Shown: positions 1 through 5,547, counted from the first letter of the stretch. The stretch: DNA of 5,575 bases from an uncultured Clostridia bacterium (GCA_947169005.1 CAMVOG010000163.1:1-5575); one strand, 5' to 3'. Program-made: numbers and translations. The notes: generated by a model from the letters alone, not told the origin.

Positions 1-60
1 GGGAAAGTATAAATCACCATATATGTTAAATTTTTAGCCTCAAATGAATAAAATGTGTTG
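1..60. other. AT-rich non-coding segment upstream of the modular surface protein
   Basis: Only 16 of 60 bases are G or C, against roughly 65-75% in most of the coding sequence that follows. Stops interrupt all three forward frames (TAA at 10-12, TAG at 35-37, TAA at 28-30 and TGA at 45-47). TATA-like stretches are present (TATAAA at 8-13, TATATG at 20-25), so a promoter is possible, but no convincing -35/-10 pair can be assigned. The composition changes abruptly near 55-60, inside the open frame of the next gene. Confidence 0.5.
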
Positions 61-113
61 GAGAGTCCGGGTGCTTCACGGTATCTCTGGAAGGAGCCGC
101 GGACGGAAAATGT

Positions 114-3005
114 ATGATCCAGGTCTATGACTACGCGCTGAATGCGGCGACCTATTATGTGGAAATCGATGAGGAGAGCGTGGGCTTTTCCGGCAGCATC
201 CTGGCCTATGACCTGGACGCCGGGACCTGGGTGCAGACGGCCCGCGGCTCCCGGGAGCTTCCGGCCCGCAGCGAGGGCTGCGCCCGCTTCAGCGCCGCCG
301 CCGTGAGGGGGGAAACAATCTACGGCGTCGCCTACGGCACCCGGCTCTATACCCTCTCTCTGAAGGACCCGGCGGAAAGCACCCTGGTGGGCGATACGGG
401 AGAGAGCCTTGTGGACCTGGCCTGGCGGGAGCAGGACGGCTTCCTCTACGGCGTGACGGAGGAAAGCAAGCTGGTGCGCGTTGACCCGGCCACGGGGCGG
501 AGCAAGGTCGTCGGGGACACGCCGGTGAAGACCAATACCCTGGCCTGCGGCACGGACGGCACCTTCTACTCCAACGAATACGGCACCGGCCGCGTGTACG
601 CCTATACCGTGGAGGCCTCCAAGAGGGCGGATCAGAGCCTGGACTTCACCGGGGACGGCCTTGTGAATGAGGCGGACGTCCGCGAGCTGCTGCGCTGCGC
701 AGCGGAGGGAACGAGCCCCGCCGCCAACGCCGCCTCCGCCGATCTGGACGGCAGCGGGAGCGTTGAGGCCTACGACGCGGCGCTGCTGCTGGAGCGGCTG
801 CCCGGCCGGGCGACGCTGATCGCCTCCACCGGGGCCGTCAGCAAATACGCCCAGTCCATGGCGGTGGACCCCAACAACGGACGCATCCTTTGGGCCAGCT
901 ACTCCACGGAGCTTTTGAAGGACGGCACGGAGGTCGGATTCTCCGTCCTTTACGAAATTGATCCTGTGACGCGGGAGTTCAGCACCTATAAGGACGTGGA
1001 TCACCAGCTCAGCGGTCTGCTGGTTTTTGATAAGCATGTGGGCAGTATTTTCCCACCGCTGAGCGGCATCATCGGCATCAACGGGGATGAGAGCTACCGC
1101 TGGAAGGGCAGCACGGAACAGGGCGGAGCCGCCGCCGACTATGGCGTGGACAATACGCAGAAGCCTGCTGACCTGGCCGAGCGGCAGTACGCGGAGGATG
1201 AGACCGTTACCGTCGCGCTGCAGGCAGCCGGCGAGGCCGTCAGCGGCCTTTGGGAGCTGCGCTTCGATCCCGGGGAGCTGGCATTTGTCGGCGTGGAGCC
1301 CGCGGCGGAGCAGACGGTGCTCTCCGAGACGGAGGGCTGTCTGCGCCTGGCCTGGACCCAGCGCCCGGCCCTCCACGCGGGAGAGACCGCCGCGGTGCTG
1401 CGCTTCCGCCCGGCAGGCTGCGAGGCGGAGGCCTCCCTGCTGCGCTTGCAGGAGGATCAGGACCGGGAGATTCTGGTCCGGAGCCTCGATCTGGGCGGTC
1501 ACGCCTGGGGCGACTGGAGCGTGACGAAGGAGCCCACCTGCGTGGAGACCGGCGAACACCGCCGGGTCTGCGCCCTCTGCGGCAAAACGGAGACGGAGGG
1601 GATGCCCATCGACCCGGACGGACATAGCTGGGGCGCCTGGCAGGGCGCGGAGCCGGGGCGTTATGAGCCTGCCCCGCAGAGGCGTACCTGCGCCCTTTGC
1701 GGCGAGACGGAGGGAGAGTGGGTCGTCCGTTCCAGCCAGAGAGTAACGGAGGCGGAGATCGTTTTGGGGGAGGTCCAAACGGAGGAAAGCTATATCCGGG
1801 GAATATCCTTCAGGGACGTGAAGCCTGTCAGCGCCTGGGCCTTACATGGAACAGACGGCGCGGTGCGCTATTTGGTCAAGCTGTCGAAAAAGGATTTGCT
1901 GACCGGGCGATTCCATCTCAGCCTGACGGTCGAACCCGGAATTGGGTCAGATTATGGGCGCGCCGTCAAAAGTAAAATCGTAGAAGCCGTCAAATGGGAT
2001 GCTGACGAAAAGGAGTATACCCTGACGATGGAGGACGGCCTTGCCTCTCTGACGGTCTATTCCTATTATGAGGAAAAAAAATACACGCCCTTCAGCATCT
2101 ATTTTTACTGCGGCGAGGGCGAGACGAATGAGGACAGCCTCTATCGCGTGGATATTCCCGACGTTGCGCGCAGCGCCTATTTCGACGGATTTATTGAGGC
2201 TCTGTTCTTGCAGACCTCACTTGAGCCCCAAAAGGCCAGTTGGGGCTTTGAACAGTTCGAGAACGGGGTCGACAGCCAGCTTGAGGCGGGAATATGGGCT
2301 GTAAACGGCGTCGTGTGGCTGGATGAAAAAACACCGGACGACGCGGAGCTGACGATCAGCTTCAAGAGCGAAAGCAGGATCAAAATCTATGAAGGGCATG
2401 ATTTCCAAGGGGAAGAGATCGACTCAGCCATCGTACGGCTCCGCAACGGGCTGGGAGAGCTGAAGATTTGCGTGGCCCCCTATTCCAACGCTGCCAGGCG
2501 CCTGTATACCATCCGCTTCAAAAACTATATCAATGAGGCTCCGGCCCTGGCGGGCGCGGCCTCCGGCGCGGCGGTGGTGAAGGCGGGGGAGACCCTGTCC
2601 CTGGACCTCTCCACCCTCTTTACGGAGCCGGATCAGGAGGCCATGAGCTATACCGTCGCCCTGGACGGCGGGGCCGCGGCGGAGGCTCCGGAGCAGTACG
2701 CCGTCACCTTCACCGAGCCCGGCGTCCACAGCCTGGTCTTCACGGCCCATGACGAGGCGCTTTCCTCCCCGGCCTATACCCTCACGGTGACGGTGAAGGA
2801 TGGCAGCGTCCTTTACGGCGACGTGAACGGGGACGGCAAGGTGAACAGCAAGGATCTGACGGTGCTCAAGCGCTGGCTGGCCAAATGGAGCGTCACCATC
2901 GACAGCGAGGCCGCCGACGTGAATGCCGACGGCAAGGTGAACGGCAAGGACGTGACGGTGCTGGCCCGTTACCTGGCGGGCTGGGTCGGCGTGACCCTGG
3001 GATAA
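114..3005 (+). CDS. Modular dockerin- and cohesin-like surface/secreted protein, probably 5'-truncated
   Basis: This 963-residue protein is built from extracellular-type modules. Residues about 22-170 and 235-310 resemble beta-propeller repeats (LYTLSLKDP, LVRVDPATG, LYEIDPVTR). Between them, residues 175-232 form a dockerin-like pair of calcium loops (D177, T179, D181, N185, D188; D210, D212, S214, E218, D221). Residues 347-455 look cohesin-like (LWELRFDPGELAFVGVEP). Residues 462-531 hold two H-W-G/CxxC repeats. Residues 540-805 are not recognised, although the end (YTIRFKN) suggests a cadherin-like sandwich. Residues 806-895 look Ig/cadherin-like, and 898-957 form a type I dockerin. There is no signal peptide, SLH domain or LPXTG anchor. 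AAGGAG at 91-96 is 17 bases from the ATG, which is too far for a normal site. The frame is open back to 48 with protein-like sequence (CFTVSLEGAADGKC), so the true N-terminus is probably missing. Its role may be adhesion or assembly on a cell-surface complex; this is inferred from modules only. Confidence 0.8.
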   Translation: MIQVYDYALNAATYYVEIDEESVGFSGSILAYDLDAGTWVQTARGSRELPARSEGCARFSAAAVRGETIYGVAYGTRLYTLSLKDPAESTLVGDTGESLVDLAWREQDGFLYGVTEESKLVRVDPATGRSKVVGDTPVKTNTLACGTDGTFYSNEYGTGRVYAYTVEASKRADQSLDFTGDGLVNEADVRELLRCAAEGTSPAANAASADLDGSGSVEAYDAALLLERLPGRATLIASTGAVSKYAQSMAVDPNNGRILWASYSTELLKDGTEVGFSVLYEIDPVTREFSTYKDVDHQLSGLLVFDKHVGSIFPPLSGIIGINGDESYRWKGSTEQGGAAADYGVDNTQKPADLAERQYAEDETVTVALQAAGEAVSGLWELRFDPGELAFVGVEPAAEQTVLSETEGCLRLAWTQRPALHAGETAAVLRFRPAGCEAEASLLRLQEDQDREILVRSLDLGGHAWGDWSVTKEPTCVETGEHRRVCALCGKTETEGMPIDPDGHSWGAWQGAEPGRYEPAPQRRTCALCGETEGEWVVRSSQRVTEAEIVLGEVQTEESYIRGISFRDVKPVSAWALHGTDGAVRYLVKLSKKDLLTGRFHLSLTVEPGIGSDYGRAVKSKIVEAVKWDADEKEYTLTMEDGLASLTVYSYYEEKKYTPFSIYFYCGEGETNEDSLYRVDIPDVARSAYFDGFIEALFLQTSLEPQKASWGFEQFENGVDSQLEAGIWAVNGVVWLDEKTPDDAELTISFKSESRIKIYEGHDFQGEEIDSAIVRLRNGLGELKICVAPYSNAARRLYTIRFKNYINEAPALAGAASGAAVVKAGETLSLDLSTLFTEPDQEAMSYTVALDGGAAAEAPEQYAVTFTEPGVHSLVFTAHDEALSSPAYTLTVTVKDGSVLYGDVNGDGKVNSKDLTVLKRWLAKWSVTIDSEAADVNADGKVNGKDVTVLARYLAGWVGVTLG
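636..809 (+). other. Internal dockerin-like module inside the propeller-like region
   Basis: These codons encode residues 175-232. Two EF-hand-like loops can be seen, DFTGDGLVNEAD and DLDGSGSVEAYD, each followed by a leucine-rich helix (VRELLRCAAE; AALLLERLP). The 33-residue spacing between the loops fits a type I dockerin. Propeller-like sequence lies on both sides, so the module looks inserted. The second loop has S and E where D or N is usual, but acidic or hydroxyl ligands remain at all expected positions. The alternative is a degenerate EF-hand pair with only a structural role. Confidence 0.6.
1146..1493 (+). other. Cohesin-like beta-sandwich module
   Basis: Residues 345-460 follow the usual cohesin pattern: a V-x-V-x-L strand (TVTVALQAAG), then GLWELRFDPGELAFVGVEP, a loop with a G-x-L-R-L-A-W strand, and an AVLRFRPAG strand. 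In known families, cohesins bind dockerins, so a cohesin-like and two dockerin-like modules in one chain would allow linking in series. The assignment rests on pattern only and could instead be a related carbohydrate-binding-type sandwich. Confidence 0.5.
1497..1707 (+). repeat. Two tandem H-W-G/CxxC repeats within the surface protein
   Basis: Each repeat starts with GH(A/S)WG(D/A)W (residues 462-468 and 503-509) and ends with R-x-C-A-L-C-G-x-T-E (RVCALCGKTE at 485-494, RTCALCGETE at 525-534). The first copy also has the T-C-V-E-T-G motif around C476; the second has R-Y-E-P-A there and lacks that cysteine. Such repeats are common in Clostridia surface proteins. The CxxC pairs suggest either metal binding or disulfides, and their function is not established. 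Confidence 0.75.
2808..2984 (+). other. C-terminal type I dockerin
   Basis: Residues 899-957 contain two near-identical calcium loops, DVNGDGKVNSKD (903-914) and DVNADGKVNGKD (935-946), each followed by a hydrophobic helix (LTVLKRWLAKW; VTVLARYLAGW). The loops are 32 residues apart, and at DNA level they form a diverged direct repeat with a 96-base offset (2820-2870 and 2916-2966). The canonical D, N, D, N, D ligands are all present, so calcium binding is likely. The predicted partner is a cohesin on another surface or scaffold protein. Confidence 0.9.
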
Positions 3006-3020
3006 AGGAGCAAAACGAAA

Positions 3021-3057
3021 TCGCCGCCCCCTTTTGGGGGCGGCGAAGTGTTTTTTT
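3021..3057 (+). terminator. Rho-independent terminator, probably bidirectional
   Basis: A perfect 11-bp stem (3021-3031 paired with 3036-3046) encloses a TTTT loop and is followed by AGTG and seven T residues (3051-3057). It begins 15 bases after the stop codon of the surface protein gene. Read on the other strand, the same hairpin comes about 20 bases after the ATPase stop codon and is followed by a weaker T-rich run (ATTTCGTTTTG). It can therefore end transcription from both converging units, with the rightward direction stronger. Confidence 0.92.
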
Positions 3058-3066
3058 AGGGAAGCA

Positions 3067-3849
3067 TTACGCCTGATAGGAGCGGAGAAACTGGCGGGTG
3101 CGCTCCTCTCTGGGAGCGTCCATGATCTGCCGGGGGTCGCCCTGCTCCACGATCACGCCCTTGTCCATGAAGATCAGGCTGTCGCTCACGTCCCGGGCGA
3201 AGGACATTTCGTGGGTCACGATGATCATGGTGGTCCGCTCCTCCGCCAGGGCGCGGATGACCTTCAGCACCTCGCCGGTAAGCTCCGGGTCCAGGGCGGA
3301 GGTGGGCTCGTCAAAGCAGAGGATATCCGGCTTCAGCGCCAGGGCGCGGGCGATAGCCACCCGCTGCTGCTGGCCGCCGGAGAGCATGTGGGGATAGTGC
3401 CCGGCCCGGTCCGCCAGCCCCATGCGCTCCAGCAGGGCGCGGCCGTTTTCCTCAATGGAGGCCAGCAGCGCCTTCCGCTCCGTGCGCCAGGCGGGGTCGT
3501 CCCTGGCCAGGAGCTTCCCGGCCAGGGTCACGTTTTCCAGGGCCGTATACTGGGGGAAGAGGTTGAAGCTCTGGAAGACGAGGCCGAAGTGGAGCCGCCG
3601 GCGGCGGATCTCCGCCTCCCGCAGCGCGCCGGTCTCCGCCGCGTCGAAGACGGTCTCGCCGTTTACGGCGATGCTGCCCCCGTCGGGCCGCTCCAGAAAG
3701 TTCAGGCAGCGCAGCAGCGTGGTCTTGCCGCTGCCGCTGGAGCCGATGATGGACAGGGCCTGGCCCTGCTCCAGAGAAAAGCTGATATCCCGCAGCACCT
3801 GCGTGGCGCCGAAGCGCTTTTCGATCCCGCGGACCTCCAAGACGGGCAT
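3067..3849 (-). CDS. Polar amino-acid ABC transporter ATP-binding protein
   Basis: This 260-residue protein is the cytoplasmic ATPase that powers the importer encoded by the two upstream genes. All ABC motifs are visible: Walker A GSSGSGKTT (36-44), Q-loop with Q93 in VFQSFNLFPQ, signature LSGGQQQ (156-162), Walker B ILCFDE (176-181), D-loop SALD (184-187) and switch histidine H213 in VTHEMSFARD. The sequence is of the GlnQ/HisP type. It is somewhat longer than the usual 240 or so residues because of an extra stretch around 113-138 (ARDDPAWRTERKALLASIEE) in the helical region. The ATG at 3849 has a strong AAGGAGG seven bases upstream, overlapping the stop codon of the permease gene, so the two genes are closely coupled. 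It is the last gene of the operon. The substrate cannot be told from the ATPase. Confidence 0.97.
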   Translation of the reverse strand: MPVLEVRGIEKRFGATQVLRDISFSLEQGQALSIIGSSGSGKTTLLRCLNFLERPDGGSIAVNGETVFDAAETGALREAEIRRRRLHFGLVFQSFNLFPQYTALENVTLAGKLLARDDPAWRTERKALLASIEENGRALLERMGLADRAGHYPHMLSGGQQQRVAIARALALKPDILCFDEPTSALDPELTGEVLKVIRALAEERTTMIIVTHEMSFARDVSDSLIFMDKGVIVEQGDPRQIMDAPREERTRQFLRSYQA

Positions 3850-3854
3850 GGCGA

Positions 3855-3864
3855 CCCCTCCTTT
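3855..3864 (-). promoter_or_regulatory. Ribosome binding site of the ATPase gene, overlapping the permease stop
   Basis: On the minus strand this reads AAAGGAGGGG. Its first two A residues belong to the TAA stop of the permease gene (3865-3863), and the ATG follows after about seven bases. This arrangement usually means that ribosomes finishing the permease restart on the ATPase. Confidence 0.85.
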
Positions 3865-4516
3865 ACCGGAAATAGCTCAGCCGCCGCTCGACCCAGCCGA
3901 ACAGCAGCGTCAGAATGCCCACGAAGGCCAGGAAAAAGAGCCCCGTGGCGAAAAGCGGCCAGATGAGCCCGGCGGAGGTGTATTCCTTCGCCGTCATGAT
4001 GATCTCCAGGACGGAGATGTAGTTGGCCAGGGCCGTGTCCTTCACTAAGGTGATGATCTCGTTGGACATGGGCGGCACCACCCGCTTGAGCATCTGCAGC
4101 AGGGTGACGCGGAAAAAGATCTGCCCCCGGGTCAGCCCCAGCACCTGCCCGGCCTCCCGCTGGCCCTGGGGCACGCCCTGGATGCCGCCGCGGAAGATCT
4201 CGGAAAAATAGCAGGCGTAGTTGATGCTGAAGGCCACGACGGCGGCGGCCATGCGCCCGCCGCTGCCCCGGGGCCAGCCGAAGGCGAGGTTCAGCAGGCC
4301 GGGCCCGAAGTAGATGATCAGGATCTGCAGCATCAGCGGCGTGCCGCGGATGATCCACACGATGGTTTTCACCAGCCAGGAAAGGGGCTTGAAGCGGCTC
4401 ATGGAGCCGAAGGACACGATCAGCCCCAGCGGCAGGGAAAACAGCAGCGTCAGCGCGAAAAGCCGCACGTTGTTGCTCAGAAAGGACAGGGTCAGGCGGG
4501 AAAAGATCGCTTCCAT
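3863..4516 (-). CDS. Polar amino-acid ABC transporter permease (HisM/GlnP type)
   Basis: This 217-residue inner-membrane protein forms the channel of the importer. Hydrophobic segments lie at about 17-37, 49-70, 87-104 and 185-208, with less hydrophobic ones between. Family motifs are clear: RGTPLMLQ (57-64), the EAA-type coupling loop (E121-A-G, G127 and L128 followed by TRGQIFFRVTLLQ), and NEIITLVKDTALANYI (152-167). The length is typical. With only one permease gene in the operon, a homodimer is likely. GGAGG lies seven bases before the ATG. The start is 58 bases after the lipoprotein stop codon, and a hairpin lies between them. The TAA stop is part of the ribosome binding site region of the ATPase gene. 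Confidence 0.96.
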   Translation of the reverse strand: MEAIFSRLTLSFLSNNVRLFALTLLFSLPLGLIVSFGSMSRFKPLSWLVKTIVWIIRGTPLMLQILIIYFGPGLLNLAFGWPRGSGGRMAAAVVAFSINYACYFSEIFRGGIQGVPQGQREAGQVLGLTRGQIFFRVTLLQMLKRVVPPMSNEIITLVKDTALANYISVLEIIMTAKEYTSAGLIWPLFATGLFFLAFVGILTLLFGWVERRLSYFR

Positions 4517-4532
4517 TTCGCATCCTCCGAAG

Positions 4533-4564
4533 ACTTCCCCCGCGGGATGGCCCGCGGGGGGAGT
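4533..4564 (-). other. GC-rich intercistronic hairpin between lipoprotein and permease genes
   Basis: A perfect 10-bp stem (4537-4546 with 4551-4560) closes a four-base loop. After one mismatch (4536/4561), three more pairs can form (4533-4535 with 4562-4564). On the minus strand, the bases after the stem read GAAGTCTTCGGAGG: there is no U-tract, so it is unlikely to be an efficient intrinsic terminator. It sits just upstream of the permease ribosome binding site. A likely role is to protect the lipoprotein mRNA from 3' exonucleases, or to lower downstream expression. Confidence 0.75.
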
Positions 4565-4574
4565 GTCAAATCAT

Positions 4575-5426
4575 TCAGTCGGCCAGCTCCAGGCCGTATT
4601 TATCGGCCAGGGCCTGCAGGGTGCCGTCCGCCTTCATGGCGTCAAAGAGCTCGTTGACCCGGTCCCGGATGTCGGAGCCCTTGCGGAAGGCCACGCCGTA
4701 GTTTTCCTCCGCCAGGTAGTCCACGACGCTCAGATCGGCGTAGTTGGTGCCCTCCCCGGTCATGGAATTGGCGAGGGTCATGTCCAGCACGGCGGCGTCC
4801 GCCGTCCCGGCGGCCACCTCCATGAGGCAGTCGGTCTGCACGCTCTTGCCCACGTAGTCCGCCTGAGCGAGATTGGGCTCGGGATCGATGGGGTCTTCGG
4901 GGTCGGAGTAGTTGCCCTTGATCTGCTCTTCACCGGCGGAGCCGATCTCGGCGCAGACCGTGGCTCCGATGAGGGAGGCCGTCCCGTCATAGGCGAAGCC
5001 GTCCTTGACCACGACCACCTGGGCGTTCTTCACGTAAGGCTTCGTGCAGGCCATGTTGGCCTCGCGCTCGGCATTCAGGGTGAGGCCGTTCCAGATGCAG
5101 TCGATGTCCTTGGCCTCCAGGGCCACCTCCTTGGTGTCCCAGTTGATGATGACGAACTCCGGCTCCACGCCCAGCTTGGCGCAGACGGCCTGGGCCAGCT
5201 CCGTGTCAAAGCCCGTGAAGACGCCGTTTTCGTCGGTGTAATTCATGGGCTCATAGACCGTGTAGCCGATGATCAGCTTCTTGTTGGCGGTCACGTAGGC
5301 AAGGTCACTTTCCGCAGCCGGGGTGGAAGAGGAGGCGGCGGGGGCGGGGGTCGTTCCGCCGCCGGAGCAGGCGCAGAGCGCGCAGAGCAGGAGCGCCGCC
5401 AGCAGCAGAGAAAGCAGTCTTTTCAT
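4575..5426 (-). CDS. Amino-acid ABC transporter substrate-binding lipoprotein (SBP_bac_3 family)
   Basis: This 283-residue protein captures the substrate outside the membrane and delivers it to the permease. It has a lipoprotein signal (K2-R3, hydrophobic core 4-17, lipobox L17-C-A-C20) followed by a flexible G/S/T/P/A linker (21-40). Family hallmarks include GYTVYEPMNYTD (54-65), TGFDTELAQAVCAKLG (71-86), NGLTLNAEREANM with R121 as the likely carboxylate ligand, TKPY (128-131), and TADAAVLD with D215 as the likely amino-group ligand. The end (FDAMKADGTLQALADKYGL) is typical. An unusual acidic, proline-rich loop (SDPEDPIDPEPN, 174-185) interrupts the second lobe. The ATG at 5426 has GGAGGG seven bases upstream. 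It is the first gene of the operon, under the promoter at 5464-5492. An ARG-box-like site nearby hints at arginine or a related basic amino acid, but the substrate is not proven. Confidence 0.96.
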   Translation of the reverse strand: MKRLLSLLLAALLLCALCACSGGGTTPAPAASSSTPAAESDLAYVTANKKLIIGYTVYEPMNYTDENGVFTGFDTELAQAVCAKLGVEPEFVIINWDTKEVALEAKDIDCIWNGLTLNAEREANMACTKPYVKNAQVVVVKDGFAYDGTASLIGATVCAEIGSAGEEQIKGNYSDPEDPIDPEPNLAQADYVGKSVQTDCLMEVAAGTADAAVLDMTLANSMTGEGTNYADLSVVDYLAEENYGVAFRKGSDIRDRVNELFDAMKADGTLQALADKYGLELAD

Positions 5427-5433
5427 GTTTATT

Positions 5434-5440
5434 CCCTCCA
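5434..5440 (-). promoter_or_regulatory. Ribosome binding site of the lipoprotein gene
   Basis: The minus strand reads TGGAGGG, seven bases before the ATG at 5426. It fixes the start, and the signal peptide follows directly. Confidence 0.9.
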
Positions 5441-5458
5441 GGTGAATAAAAATTTACT
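5441..5458. promoter_or_regulatory. Candidate ARG box (ArgR/AhrC-type operator)
   Basis: The plus strand contains TGAATAAAAATTTA (5443-5456), which differs at one position from the palindromic core TGAATAAAAATTCA of the Bacillus-type ARG box as I recall it. The site overlaps the predicted transcription start and leader of the operon, a good position for repression. The region is AT-rich, so a chance match is possible. If real, it would suggest an arginine-responsive transporter. Confidence 0.35.
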
Positions 5459-5481
5459 TTAACATATTACCACGCTAATAC
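5453..5481 (+). promoter_or_regulatory. Possible divergent promoter, mirror image of the operon promoter
   Basis: Because the region is palindromic, the plus strand also carries TTTACT (5453-5458), a 17-base spacer and TAATAC (5476-5481). It lacks the TG extension. Any transcript would run towards the right edge of the window. No gene starts before 5575, so its target, if any, lies outside. Confidence 0.3.
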
Positions 5482-5492
5482 GATAAAGTAAA
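5464..5492 (-). promoter_or_regulatory. Predicted sigma-A promoter of the amino-acid transporter operon
   Basis: On the minus strand, TTTACT (5492-5487) is followed after 17 bases by TAATAT (5469-5464), with four of six matches to each consensus. TGG just before the -10 supplies an extended -10 (TGN) element. Transcription would start near 5457, leaving a leader of about 30 bases with the ribosome binding site. Confidence 0.65.
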
Positions 5493-5527
5493 GAGCTTTG
5501 GCGTCCGTCGGCAGAAAAAATGGCGGA

Positions 5528-5547
5528 TGTCAAGAAGAATTTTGACA
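5528..5547. promoter_or_regulatory. Candidate operator palindrome TGTCAA-N8-TTGACA
   Basis: Two perfect 6-bp half-sites (5528-5533 and 5542-5547) face each other across eight bases, a geometry typical of dimeric helix-turn-helix regulators. TTGACA also matches a -35 consensus on both strands, but no good -10 follows at 16-18 bases in either direction. The site lies about 35 bases upstream of the operon promoter. Confidence 0.4.

Larger units (their letters stand above)
5453..5492. repeat. 40-bp near-perfect inverted repeat overlapping the promoter
   Basis: The left arm TTTACTTTAACATATTA (5453-5469) and the right arm TAATACGATAAAGTAAA (5476-5492) are reverse complements at 15 of 17 positions, around the centre CCACGC. 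The outer 9 bp of each arm match perfectly. The repeat covers exactly the predicted -35, spacer and -10 of the transporter promoter, so it is a strong candidate operator or a symmetric promoter. Confidence 0.85.

Noticed and set aside
43..60. Second ARG-box-like sequence (TGAATAAAAT at 45-54)
   Set aside because: It lacks a matching second half-site and lies in very AT-rich DNA, so a chance match is more likely.
110..130. Alternative ATG at 110, nearer to AAGGAG
   Set aside because: It opens a six-codon frame ending in TGA at 128-130, so it cannot be the start of the long protein.
2424..2750. Minus-strand open frame within the surface protein gene
   Set aside because: It has no ribosome binding site or recognisable motif, and the opposing strand codes for clear Ig-like sequence leading into the dockerin.
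2820..2966. DNA direct repeat near the 3' end of the surface protein, considered as a mobile-element or attachment repeat
   Set aside because: It is fully explained by the two homologous calcium loops of a dockerin.
3003..3011. AAAGGAG after the stop of the surface protein
   Set aside because: It resembles a ribosome binding site, but the terminator hairpin follows immediately and no start codon with a sensible frame is present.
3034..3966. Plus-strand open frame (310 codons) opposite the ATPase gene
   Set aside because: It is antisense to a gene with every ABC motif intact, starts inside the terminator hairpin and encodes low-complexity sequence.
3702..4523. Second minus-strand open frame (273 codons) overlapping permease and ATPase
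   Set aside because: It is the +1/+2 shadow of two real genes; the translation is Arg/Ala/Pro/Gly-rich with no hydrophobic segments.
4314..5462. Long plus-strand open frame (382 codons) opposite the lipoprotein gene
   Set aside because: It mirrors a clearly functional gene with a signal peptide, family motifs and a ribosome binding site. Its translation is rich in G, V, H and R, as expected for an antisense shadow in GC-rich DNA, and it has no recognisable domain.
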